Assembly (NCBI GenBank): GCA_013423325.1
Contig: BLJB01000099.1
Coordinates: 33,164 to 97,163 of the forward strand
Reading direction: 5' to 3'
Source: Usnea hakonensis
Lineage: Eukaryota > Ascomycota > Lecanoromycetes > Lecanorales > Parmeliaceae
Length of the DNA stretch: 64,000 nucleotides
Shown: one piece after another, positions 11,072 to 21,744 of the stretch
How the letters are laid out: every line of letters begins with the position of its first letter
Position numbering within the stretch: the stretch's first letter is position 1
The notes under the pieces: generated by a model
Seen by the model: the letters and a program-made list of their open reading frames with translations, nothing else
Told to the model about the DNA's origin: nothing
Database searches by the model: none
Made by a program: the position numbers and the translations under genes

Positions 11072-12283
11072 TCAGCAACATGCACATGTCTGCTCGGCCC
11101 TTCCAGGTTTGAATGCTTTATCCAGCCAATTCGTGCTCACGCCTGTGACCAGGTTGATGTTTGAATGCCAGTAAGCCTCCGGCTTATTGCTTTCCGGTGA
11201 TTGCCTCACGAGATAGACGACTCTTTTCTTGCCTAGTCTCCTAAGCAAAACGCCATGCATATGCTTTAGAATTCGTAACCATGTATTCTTTGGCTTGGAC
11301 TCTGCAAGAGAATCGACAAGGAGCATGATATCCTCGGACAATCTGCAAAGCGTCCAACCTAGCTCGGGCTTCTCAATAGCAACTCCAACTGCTGGCAATG
11401 GGAGGCTTGATGGACCTAAGGCGCCTGCAACGCACCCGAACTCATGACCAATAGACGTCTTGACGAACATTACAGACAGTCTCTGCGAAGTGCAGAAAGC
11501 TCTAATGTCCTTGCGAGCTAAGGTCGCCAGATCTCGAAAAGAGGGCAGATTCTTTTGTTCCTATCGCTTCCATGAGCAACGAAGGTTGGGTGTTATTGTC
11601 GGGCTAGCTGGTCTTACCGCATGTATAATGACACGCTCGGTTCCGATGAGCTTGCGCATCAGTGATATTTGAGTCTCAACATCTGCCGACGCTATTCTTG
11701 CCTTCATGAAGACTGACTCCAACACAGCTATACTGCGGAACGTCACGTAGTCTTGCAGTCTCAGGCTGGACTGGCCCTTCAATACTGTCGCAATATAGAT
11801 CAGGGAGAAGAAATTGACGAAGGGGGTATCCGACCAGATGAACCGTCCCGCTCGGCGAAGCGCCATGATGGGTAAAGTATATTTGTACTTGGGATGCTCC
11901 ACGGCCAAGGACGCTACCCAGGCGAAGCCAAATGTGCCTGCGACGATCGCGTTCAAGGCGCGGCTCGATAATAGCAGGTTCATCGCCACACTGGAAGCTA
12001 ACGACAGTGCAAGCAAAGCCATGCCGGTATTTGTGAAGTAGAGTTCGGACCATTCGCCATCGATATCACCTGAGAGAATGGAAGTATACGCGTCTAGGAC
12101 AGCCGATGTCTTAGTCGCGGATGTCGCGTCGGTTTGTGAATGCCGAGTCTTTCGTAAACGGGTCGACAGTCGTCTCAGTATCTCGAGCAAGTTGAGCGTT
12201 TCTTTCAATAGTATCGTTATACAGCTGTGGAGTAAGAACGCTGATGCAAAGTTGATATTCGTTGACCATGGAATTGATGGCAT
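11072..12283 (-). CDS. multi-span membrane protein of unknown function
   Basis: ATG 12283 starts exon 1 (12283-11618). An intron 11617-11483 (GTAAGA..CAG, phase 0) leads to exon 2 (11482-11072), for a total of 358 residues. Hydrophobic stretches include the N-terminal INFASAFLLHSCITILL, GMALLALSLASSVAMNLLL, AIVAGTFGFAWVASLAV and PFVNFFSLIYIATVL, so at least three to four membrane spans are likely. After them comes a soluble domain with RLSEDIMLLVDSL and GKKRVVYLVRQSPES. The tail is Cys-rich (EQTCACC). No family was recognised. A second open frame continues upstream to 12461 in another register, so an additional 5' exon is possible. Its 5' flank contains the inverted-repeat element. Confidence 0.6.
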
Positions 12284-12749
12284 CGTTCCCGATATCGCAT
12301 TCTGGAATTCGAAGTCTTGGAAGAGAATATGGCCTTAATCCTACTTTATCAGTCTCTATATTAATTTTATAAATAAACTCAGCCCCCAATGCTGCCAACC
12401 ATAGCGCCTGACGTGCCTCCCCAAGCCTCGCTTTCGAGGCACAGCGTCCTATCAGATACATGTTTTATTTACGTGCTCCACCACGCAAATCTAAACGAAT
12501 AAACAGAAAATCTTGCCGAAGAAAAAATATCACCGACTCGAAAATATGGCTGCAATTATCTACCGTTGTGGAAAATGGGCAGTAGCGTCCAATTGATTTT
12601 GGGTTGTACCCCCCCCGGGGGCGGGCATTAGTGATTGCGATAAGCGATAGGCTTCTTGAGCGGCGGGAGGGCGGGAGAGTAAGGCCCCCAACCTTTGGAG
12701 CTTAGGTACCTTATATCCCGGCCCTTATAATGCATCCTAAGTTCATAGC

Positions 12750-13350
12750 GGGTTACAGCTCGGCGGGGGTAAAAAAAACCTCGGCAAGGGTGAGTATATA
12801 CCAAGACTTTTTTACCCCCTACGAGGTATTAGTATATACTAGGTATATCGGTTTTACCCCCTATAAGCTTTTTCTTCTTAGCGTAGAAAATACTAGCTAT
12901 TCTAAGTAGCCTCTAGTATATACGGAGTATATACCTCTAATATATACCTTCGGGGTATATTAAGCCGTCTACCTTCGGGGGGCGTATCTAAGTTATCTAT
13001 ATTTAGAGGGCGAAACCGGTACCTAAATTTTTTTAGCTAAAACCGACCTAAGAACGTAGTCCCCTAGATACCCCTAGAATTATAGCTTATACTTATCGTT
13101 TTATTAAAGAGCGTAAATAAGTATCTATTTTACGGGGCCGTAGTATATACTCGATATATACTATAAATATATACTCCGTATATATTAGAGGCTATTTAAA
13201 ATACCTATATTAATTCTTATAGTCTAAAACTAAAAAGTTTAGTACCTAGTAGGGGGTAAGTATATACGCTTTACCCCCGATAAGCGTATATACCGAGAAT
13301 ATACTTACCCCTACCGAGGTATTTTTTTACCCCCGCCGAGCTGCTAGCCC
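12750..13350. mobile_element. 601-bp non-autonomous terminal-inverted-repeat element
   Basis: The left end begins GGGTTACAGCTCGGCGGGGG (12750) and the right end, read on the other strand, begins GGGCTAGCAGCTCGGCGGGG (13350). The match continues through a run of A, CCTCGG and a GTATAT-rich stretch, giving imperfect inverted repeats of about 45-50 bp. The direct repeat AGTTCATAGC flanks it exactly, at 12740-12749 and 13351-13360: a 10-bp target-site duplication. A 9-11 bp duplication points to Mutator-like (MULE) elements, though the length alone is not proof. No coding frame is inside. The interior, roughly 12800-13290, is almost free of CA and TG dinucleotides and full of TATA steps, the signature of heavy RIP. 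Confidence 0.8.
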
Positions 13351-13360
13351 AGTTCATAGC

Positions 13361-14216
13361 CGTCTTCTCCCCGACTGGTTAATTCAAAATAATTTTTGTG
13401 TCATGTTTTCTTGAGTAAGATATTGTACTCACAAGCGCAAAGAGATCTCTCGCTATCCTCGCATCCTACGTATCGGTTTCCTCAATTTTGCGTTGTGAAG
13501 AACTCTGCACAATGCTCTCGCGGTTATTCCCTGAATTTTATGATGATACGCCAGTAAGCTGCAATGTCCGGTCATTGGCTGAGAATGATCCTTTGAAAAT
13601 TTTGAGGCGGTGGCGCAGTATTACAAGCCCCAGCCATCTACATAGCCTGGGCGACCTCCCACATCCTTCGAACAAAATCTTTCAGGCTCACTATACATAT
13701 GCAGCTTCTTCCTCGGTGTTGCTACTTCTTCACTGCAAACACCACAAATATCTCTGGGTTCAATCTAAAGATCGGCTAACACGACATTACTTCATGCTCT
13801 ACAAGGCTACGTCGGAAATAAATTGATGAGATAGTTGGAGTCTTTGTGCAGATCTTTCGGAACCTACCTTAGTGATTGCAACCAGCGGCATCTGAGGGAT
13901 AGCGGAAAGGCTCGTAGCCGACGATTACTGCGTCAGACATCATCAAGGGAGAGCGCGGAATCCGTGTCTGAGCAGCTCTGAACAAACCTGACGACCATTG
14001 ATCTGTGCACAGCACTAAGGTAAGGAGGCTGTACTTGTTAGCCTGTCAAGGGCAGACACCACGCTTCGACTAATGAAATGGTAGCAACCTCTTTTTGCTG
14101 AAAATCAACTCGAGCGTCAGTCCCATGATCTCTGTTCGACTCAACATCAACATTTAGCCTCCTTCCGCCTCCTTAAGAATTTTTCGGGACACAAAGGTCC
14201 CTTGGATATTCTGTGC
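13361..14216. other. intergenic, weak frame only
   Basis: Flank of the inverted-repeat element, with normal base composition. A plus frame at 13488-13826 (112 codons) has a start and composition that do not look strongly coding; I leave it out. The promoter of the gene at 14217 should be here. Confidence 0.3.
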
Positions 14217-15431
14217 ATGGCGAGAAACGATGACTTGATACAAGGTTGGCACTCGACGGACTGTGGCCGGGGCACGAGTGATATCTTGTGGAGTTGTCTT
14301 GCTACAATACTCCTATGTGTCTGGACAGTGATTCACCTTCCACTCCCTTGCTTTTCGCGTTTCGAAAATGGTAAACTTGTACCAGGCGAACCATCGCGGT
14401 CTAGGAGAAATTGGATCATCAGATCTGGGGTCGTTCCAGCAGCGATTAGTGTTATCGCCCCAGAATTTCTGACTTGCATAGCCATTTTTGAATTTGCTGA
14501 AGCTTGGAGTCTTAGAAGAAAGTTCACTCACGATAGCTGGACTCTAACCCATGCTTTCTTTTTCAACATGGGCGGATTCTGTCTCGAGACGCCTTCGGGT
14601 TTGCGCCTGCAACTTGACGATGCGGAGCAACTAAGCATCGTATTATCGCGTTTTCAGGATATCGAGCTATCAAGCAACGCAGCATCTCCCGAATGGCTTC
14701 CCAAGCTCAAAGCGGTGACAAAGGAACACATCGATGATCACGCCAAGTCAAATATCCTGACAAAAGTTATTACATGTGGTCAGGCGCTATGGTCGGTAAC
14801 TCAGATCGTATCTCGAGTTTGTCAGAATCAGGCCGTAACGCTCCTAGAAGTCAGTACATTGGCGTACGCAGCTTTTGCACTGACTGCTTATATCGCTTGG
14901 TGGAAGAAACCGCAGAATCCTACATTGCCAATCAAGATATCTTGCGCTGATGAAGCGCTTCCTCAAGCATGGACAAATGGGTCACTGTACTGTAGCGAGG
15001 AAGCCTGGAATAAGTATATTTGGGCCGGCCAACGTTGCGCCAGGGGAAAATACAGCCAAAGTATAGATATCCTTGACTTTTGGCTCGTGGCTCTTTTTCC
15101 AGCAGTCTTCGGCGCCATTCACGTTGCGTCATGGAACATCAAACTCCTCTCGAACGTAGAACAGTGGCTGTGGCGAGCAAGCGCTCTATACTGCCTCGCC
15201 GCAGGTATAACGTTATCCCTGGGCTCGTCTCTTGACGAGTGGTCTAAAAAGCGATCTTGGAAATCAGGATCTACGCTTGCTCTTTTAAGTACATTCGTTT
15301 ATATCGTCACTCCCTGGCTCTACGTTATCGTCCGGTTATTCATGATCGTCGAAGTCTTCCTAAGCCTCCGTGCACTTCCCGCAAGCGCCTACGAGTCCGT
15401 GCAATGGTCGAGCTTCATTCCTCATATCTAG
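14217..15431 (+). CDS. fungal multi-span membrane protein of unknown function
   Basis: ATG 14217 gives 404 residues without introns. The N-terminus has GWHSTDCGRGTSDILWSCLA followed by a span (TILLCVWTVIHLPLP). This W..(S)xxGRGTxDILWSC signature occurs in a large group of uncharacterised ascomycete membrane proteins. More spans follow: PAAISVIAPEFLTCIAIFEF, LLEVSTLAYAAFALTAYIAW, ILDFWLVALFPAVFGAIHV, ASALYCLAAGITLSL and ALLSTFVYIVTPWLYVIVRL. That makes about six to seven spans and a long cytosolic or lumenal loop with GFCLETPSGLRLQLDD. Family members often sit in accessory regions with HET genes; their role is not known. It stands just beyond the inverted-repeat element. Confidence 0.8.
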   Translation: MARNDDLIQGWHSTDCGRGTSDILWSCLATILLCVWTVIHLPLPCFSRFENGKLVPGEPSRSRRNWIIRSGVVPAAISVIAPEFLTCIAIFEFAEAWSLRRKFTHDSWTLTHAFFFNMGGFCLETPSGLRLQLDDAEQLSIVLSRFQDIELSSNAASPEWLPKLKAVTKEHIDDHAKSNILTKVITCGQALWSVTQIVSRVCQNQAVTLLEVSTLAYAAFALTAYIAWWKKPQNPTLPIKISCADEALPQAWTNGSLYCSEEAWNKYIWAGQRCARGKYSQSIDILDFWLVALFPAVFGAIHVASWNIKLLSNVEQWLWRASALYCLAAGITLSLGSSLDEWSKKRSWKSGSTLALLSTFVYIVTPWLYVIVRLFMIVEVFLSLRALPASAYESVQWSSFIPHI

Positions 15432-17027
15432 CTCAATGCAAGACCGAACCATCAAGATCTTGCATTCGAGCGGATACTAATGCCTCAGATCAGCAGAGGT
15501 CATGGACGACGCAGTTTTCCCGGGTTTATTGAACTTGTGACTCTTGGGACTGTACTTTAGGAATTCGGCTTCCTGTTGCTACACGAAGGTTGAGGGGGAT
15601 GGATTTGAGGAAGGATTTAGAGATAGACCGGATAAGGATGCAAAGGGTGGGGGCCTGAAGACGCTTTTGGGCGTACGTCGGTCTTTACGGGTCCTTAGGC
15701 TTGGAAAGCGGGTGATGTATTGCTATGTCCTCCCTCTGTTTCCGTCAACGCAATTTCCATGTGGCTTTGCCTACCAGCAATAAATAACTTTTCTCCTATA
15801 CATCTCCACGAGCAATACTATACAATCAAACCCCCTCCCACCTCCCCCAACCAACCAGAGAAACTCAAACATAACCACAACACTACGCTATCCCCACATC
15901 CCCACCCCCCTCATCCTCAATCTCCTTATCCTCCGCCGCCCAAACAAACACCCCAATCCCATCAGACTGCCCCCCCCGTTTCCCCTCTGCCAACCACGCA
16001 TTTTTTCAACCACGTTCTGCAAGACGAGGTTCGGTTTTGCATAGGTGCTCATGTCGGTCGGTGGTGGGGCCGCTGGGGAGCGTGCCGGGGGAGGGATAGT
16101 CGTCTTGGAGGACGATGGCGAGGGTGCAGCTTCCTAGCGGGGGAAAATGAGCCTCGGAAGTGATATTTCGAGCGAGGGGGCGAGATTGCGTCGATGAAAT
16201 ATAAATTGCGCACTCTGAAGGCCCCGTCCCAATGACCTTACGCGTCAAAAATTTTCGACATGATATCCCCCTTACCCCACCCACCCGAAAAAAGAACCAC
16301 ATGGGATGGGTCGCATGGCGAGAGCCGTGCCGAGAAAATTTGTTTGCGCGCTTGTAGGGTAGGTTTTTTGCTACGGGCTTGATGGGAAAGGCGGGTTTAC
16401 GGTCTTGGGGTTTTCATGGGATTCCGAGGGAGTTTATGGTATTTGAAATTGTCTGCTGTCTAGCCCTAGACCGTCTCATAGCTATCCCATCCCTGTCCTA
16501 GGAGCTCGCAGTCTCATTCCCTGACCCGAGACCTTTTAATCCTATATCCACCGTTACACTGAACCCGCTTGGCACGCTTGATGTGCCCGCGAACCCTCTG
16601 GCTATACAAACGGTGGTGACCGCCACAGCAGCAGCCCAAATGTCAAGCCAGCGCGCATTGGCACTATTCCCGTTTTTAACATCGACAGTCATTCTCAACC
16701 TCAGTTCCCCGAGCGCTGTCATACATTAGCTACCAACGCCCGTTACAAATGAAGGACGGTCGGCCGTTCGCATGACGGAACTCACCTCCGTGAAAACGCG
16801 CGTGGTATGATTCTGGCATCACCACTTCTACGCCATGCCCTCCTCGTCGACCAAAGATTTGGTGTTGATCACTTACGGGGATTTTCGACAGCAGTCTTTG
16901 CGTGATTTGAGCGGAGTCACGGATCGTGAAATGCGAGCCAAAACATGTTACGGCTGGCTCGTAGCGACTTGGAGCTAACGCCAGATTTCCGTCTCGTCCT
17001 TTACAGCTATATAGTCAGAGATTGATA
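15432..17027. other. intergenic, low-complexity part
   Basis: A C-rich stretch lies at about 15830-16000 and a G-rich one at 16060-16160. The small frames here are compositionally biased and unsupported. Confidence 0.3.
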
Positions 17028-17775
17028 TCAACTTGCGATTGCAACATGTGTAATATGTTGTGTAGCGCTTGGAGGGACATTGTACCGAACGACATAGTTC
17101 ACAGGCAGGAACGTGGATGTTTGATTACAAGGATCGGGGATATATATCGAGATAAACGTACCGATATCCCTTATCCAGCCACCTTGGACGCGGTGGCTAG
17201 CTCTCGCAACACAAGCAGTGTCTAGTAATTGTGCCGCGCTTGAGATCTCTAGAAAGGATGCTCTTTCCGATACCAAACCGTCTCTGAGGAAGATATCAAA
17301 AACGCAGGTACCGTCCGCTTTCGATATCCAGCTAATGTCAGTCTGCAGTAGCTGAGAGGGGCTGGATGAACCAAGAGATCGAATACCGTGATCGGCAGGA
17401 AACAAGACACTTACGGCTACTGAAGCGAAGAGGGACCCAGAGATCAATGTTTTTCTCCGACCTATTACCGAATGAAATCATACGGACGTCGGTCGGAATC
17501 GTAGACCATGCTTGAGAACAGCTGTATCGGTTCATGTCAAAGCCAAGCAGGTTGCCATCACAAACCGGGTCTGAAAAGGCGCCGACGCCGGAGAAATTCA
17601 ACGATGTAGGTGCAGAGACATTGGTCGCGCTTGATACGTTTACCAGTTCTATCTCATTGGTTGATGGAGAAGCTGGTAGAGAGTCTATGGAAGCTGGCGG
17701 GTTGGCGAGATAGAGAGCACTTGTGGACGACACGAGCAGTAGGATGGACGGGCTCATACACAGCCTCAGCAACAT
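17028..17775 (-). CDS. small secreted cysteine-containing protein
   Basis: ATG 17775 starts MLLRLCMSPSILLLVSSTSA, a clear signal peptide. Exon 1 (17775-17415) then has GAFSDPVCDGNLLGFDMNRY, SCSQAWSTIP and RMISFGNRS. The intron 17414-17318 (GTAAGT..AAG with a CTGAC branch site) keeps frame to exon 2, which has DGTCVFDIFL, AAQLLDTACV and GGWIRDIGTF. The pattern C(D/x)G...L...SC..AW..IP....SFG.R......DG.C.......AA..L...CV....GG....IG is that of a large family of secreted ascomycete proteins of about 200 residues with no known activity. A GTACGT after DIG could be a further donor, so the last 25 residues are doubtful. It likely acts outside the cell. Confidence 0.7.
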
Positions 17776-20388
17776 TGTTGATGAAGTCGATGAGAACGAT
17801 ATTCGCAAGATTTTGTGATTCCATGAGTTATGCGAATAAGCGCCCCCGGCAGAAAATATTGATGGCATTGGCTCTGTTCTACAAACAGGCGAAGCGCCTA
17901 TATTTCGGAACACGGGCGGGTCTGACAAGTAACTACTGTTCTAGGCGAGCTTGATCTGGTACTAGGGTTTTCATCTTACGGCAGAAGTTGACACCTGTCC
18001 CGGATCCCATCTCAATTCACTTCCAAGTATTTGCTTAACGGTGGTCGATATCTTCGGTCGGGTCTTGATTGGTCCAACAGTAAATGATCATTCTGGCACA
18101 TTCATGCTTTCTCACATTTGTCAGACTTGAGTTTACGTCTACCGTTGCTTACATGCTTTATATGTTCCAGGTTTATCATCATAGGCCTCTGACCTGTGGC
18201 CTTCGTACCGGCTGTACAAATGTCGACGGCACCCAAGAGCCCTGTAGACATAGATAAGAGTTGACGTCAAATGGAGCGAGTTTCACGCTTGGAGCTCTGC
18301 ATGCTACTTCTAAAGGTCTTTACAGTGAGGACGTTGTTTCCAAAGAGTACATCACTAGACCTTACGATTTAGCGACGCAATTCCTATCCCAGCCCAAAAA
18401 AGGGAATCACATCTCGCAGAGCCGTGAGATATCATCATCTCCAAGAGGTTAGACTCGATGCCATGTGCGTAAAGTAGAATGGAGACTTTGGCATTTTCAT
18501 TCGCTGCCTCTTCTTAGCCCTATAAGACTAGTGTGCTACCGTTCAACACATTCCTGGCCTCAATGACGAATTTCAGTCCTCAATCAAAGAGACCTAGTCT
18601 GTTCGAGGTCGGCGCGGCCCAATTTATCAATAATCGCCGGCCTGTGATGCCGGATGAGTACTCTGGATAGACTTTCTTACACGGACAATGAAAGCACGGA
18701 GAAAATTGAACTGCTAAAGGCAGCGAAGATTCTGGATAATGACCTTAATTTCATAGCTCTTGTAGATAGAAAGTCGCGATTGTCGAAAGCGGCTACATGA
18801 TAACGACTTGACACTGCGGAATTGAGGTGTATGGAGTAAAGATCTAGAGTATTGAAAGAAGAAGGCTCTGCTCAGCTTACGCGATAAGGCTAGAGAGTCA
18901 TTGTAAAAGTGCCCAGGCTGGAACACTTCGAGTTCTTGATAATGCCTTCGAAAGGCAAGGTATCCAAGAGTGACGTTGGGCGCTGCGGAATAAGAGACAT
19001 TATTCCAACGCATTTCAGGCTGTCCTGCAGAAGTATCGCTACCTATATCTGTCTCCGTACTTGGGAGGAAGAAAACCCCGTCAATGAGTTCAGTAGATGG
19101 CTCGACCCGGACTTCGAGGAGGTTAATAATGATGAAGACGGGCATTCCGAGTTCTACTTGTGTCTCTCATTGTGTTCCCTATAGATGGGCCTAACCAACA
19201 GCCCACAATGCGCGCCGAAGCCGCCTTGGGGTACGATCCCTGGCGGAGACCCTTCCCTGAGGCCGATGAAGTACATATAATACGCAGCTTTCGTAACTTG
19301 ATCGACCGGCTAAAGTCTGACAAGAGTATGCCTGTGATTGATGCCTCTGCATCGAGATTTTTGCTGATTGATATTAGACTACAAGTGGATATGAAAAGGG
19401 AAAACAAAGCAACTCCACGAGCGTGGAAGTGGTAAGAATACGATCGAGGCTGCTAGTCAGACAAAACGTAGACGCAGATAATCTTGACTGCCGGCCTGAG
19501 AGCAATCCGGTCTAGTGTCCGCGATCACAGTCATCAGATCCTAATTATCTTGTCTTTGGCTCTGCCGCTTCCTAATGAGAAAATTGGACTGCATTCGATC
19601 TCTCAGCGGCTTTGAACGTATTCTTCAGCGCAGAAACGCTGCCATTTGAACGAAAACAACAACAAAAAATGTACAACGCTTACAGCCTTTTTCCTCGCAG
19701 CAGGTTCGTTTCCTTACAATTGGGATCACCAGTCATCAACAACGCGCGTGTCTCGCTTATATGGTTAGTTATTCTCCTCGCCTGTTTTATAGATCTAGGT
19801 CTGTTATAGATTTCGTCCACCAATGCATATCTGATATTGACTTGTGGTGATTACCATCAAGTCTGTACTTTCACTCCCACATACTGCGGCCCTTCTGATT
19901 GGCCCAAGCTGCTCTTGCTTGATGCCGCAAGCCTCCTTACCCTTTCGGAAACACCTTGGAGTAATGAGTGTTCCTATTCAAAGCAGCCAAACTCACATTA
20001 CGATCTATTCCCCGCCAACGGAATTGCATGTATTGGAAACGTGGCTCGGAAAATCCTTCACGATGACGATGTGACAGTACGCGACAATGCTATGGCGTAA
20101 TTACTAGGTGCGCTTCTATGCACGCTCTGGAGAAAGTGGGGAGATCATGAAACGACTAATGCACCTCTGATGCAATTTGTCATCCTCTTCCTTTCACGCG
20201 TTCTTGTAAAAGTTGCTTCTCTCACCAAGACGGGCAGGACAAGTAGGTAATTGCTGTCACGGAATTCTAGACTCTTGCTGCTAGACCCACGAGCCTCATG
20301 GTCAACACCAGATGGTCTCTCTGAGGAAGACTCGAACCGCGTGAAGCATCTCACCAACGCCCTTCCTCCTCCAAGACAAAGAAAAAGA
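17776..20388. other. long intergenic stretch with possible decayed coding remnants
   Basis: About 2.6 kb without a gene I can defend. Between 18909 and 19435 plus-strand segments look somewhat protein-like (LEHFEFLIMPSKGKV, then VHIIRSFRNLIDRLKSDK), but they need a splice with poor signals. A minus frame at 18714-19145 overlaps them. The rest shows nothing. Confidence 0.3.
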
Positions 20389-20898
20389 ATGTGCCTTCCT
20401 CCCTATCTCATCCCACTACTTTGCGGAATCAGCGCCCTGACCGTCCTCTCCTCTCCCCAACTCCAACTCCCAAACCTTACCCCAAATCTATCCCTCGTCC
20501 GCCCCACCAACCTCACCTCCCTCACCACCTCAACCTTCAACTGCGTCGACCTCCTGAACCCTTTCCAACCCCACGCGAAACAAGCCGACTGCACCCTCGC
20601 AATCCAGCAGCTCCCCAAGTACCCCGACTCCGGCCCCTTCCATACCGACGGCCCCCGGGACCCATTCCAGCTCCCGATAACGGCAACCCACCGCAGCTGC
20701 ACCGTTGGAGTGGAGTTGAACGCGGGCAGTCACACCACGGTCGAAGCGTCCTGGCCTGGCATCAAGGGTCGAGCGATGGAGTTGAACGAGATGTGTTTCG
20801 GGACAGTGATGCCGCTTTTCAAGGGGGGTTGGGCGACGTTTGCGAAGGGAGGGAGGATTTTGATTGTGTTGGAGAGTGACGAGGATGGGAGTAGTTAG
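20389..20898 (+). CDS. small secreted protein
   Basis: ATG 20389 (MCLPPYLIPLLCGISALTVL) provides a signal peptide on a 169-residue protein. The frame is open further upstream but the secretory start is the natural one. The body has FNCVDLLNPF, QADCTLAIQQLPKY, the segment RSCTVGVELNAG and MELNEMCFGTVMPLFKGGWA. It contains four Cys after the signal peptide, probably two disulfides. The layout (Cys..Cys..A..LP....F....LP......C.V.V) resembles the secreted protein at 17028-17775, so the two may be distant relatives of one family of extracellular fungal proteins. No intron is seen. Function unknown. Confidence 0.65.
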   Translation: MCLPPYLIPLLCGISALTVLSSPQLQLPNLTPNLSLVRPTNLTSLTTSTFNCVDLLNPFQPHAKQADCTLAIQQLPKYPDSGPFHTDGPRDPFQLPITATHRSCTVGVELNAGSHTTVEASWPGIKGRAMELNEMCFGTVMPLFKGGWATFAKGGRILIVLESDEDGSS

Positions 20899-21744
20899 GG
20901 ATGATTTGGTAGGGGAAGGGGGGTCCAACGGGGGCGAAGACGTGGTATGGGATGATTGGGTTGACGGCAAGATTTAGAACTATCAAGAGCCGCTATTCAC
21001 AATGAATTGAATTGTCTACCTTGACCACGTATAACAATACTGTGTCTACAAGACATTCATACCCTAAGATGATCATGCTTGTCGTCAAACCCAGGAGCAT
21101 CACGCAAACCTGGCCACTATCGTTTCTCCTAAGACGACACTGACACTGCCGCAACATATGAATCAATACAAACAGTCCCCAACTCAATTCACCGTCCCAC
21201 ATTGTTATTCATTTTCCTCGAAACCACGCCGCAGAAAAGGAAGGAAAACAAAAAGCAATAAAGCCAGATGCTGATATCTCAAGGCCATTTAAATTGGAAT
21301 TTCCCAATGTCGACCTCCAAAGCCAAGAAGAAAAATCAAAGACAGAGCTCTCATCACCCGGATTCGAATCTGTGCAGAATTTTGATTGCTGTGCCTCGGA
21401 CCCTAACCCTAGACAAGGTGATCGTTTGAGTGTGGGGTAGAGTAGCCCTTTTTGGTCTAGAAAGTACGACTAATGGACGGGATTTAACGGCTATCACGGA
21501 TACCTGGTGCCAAGCCCGGGGGTCGGAGATACCTGAGCCGAAAATTACGTTATATTACGATTACCGAATACCTTTACAACATGGACCGAGAAAGATGACC
21601 TTTTTGGCTTAATTCAACGTCCAGCTATTGCTATTTGGATGAAAATACTAACGCTCTATCATAATACATGATTGGTGAATCCATGGCTGGACTGCCTTCG
21701 CTAAGCCTTGCCCGTTCATCTCTCACATCCCCGACTTGCGGGGA
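20899..21744. other. intergenic, nothing clear
   Basis: Contains a tRNA-like patch at 21357-21422 that I rejected, and otherwise no feature. Probably the promoter of the glycosyltransferase gene. Confidence 0.3.

Noticed and set aside
21357..21422. tRNA-like patch on the minus strand (B-box-like GATTCGAATCC, A-box-like TCTAGGGTTAGG, complementary ends)
   Set aside because: If the ends form the acceptor stem, only two bases remain for the 3' T-stem. If the T-stem is kept, no acceptor stem forms. The anticodon stem also has a mismatch.
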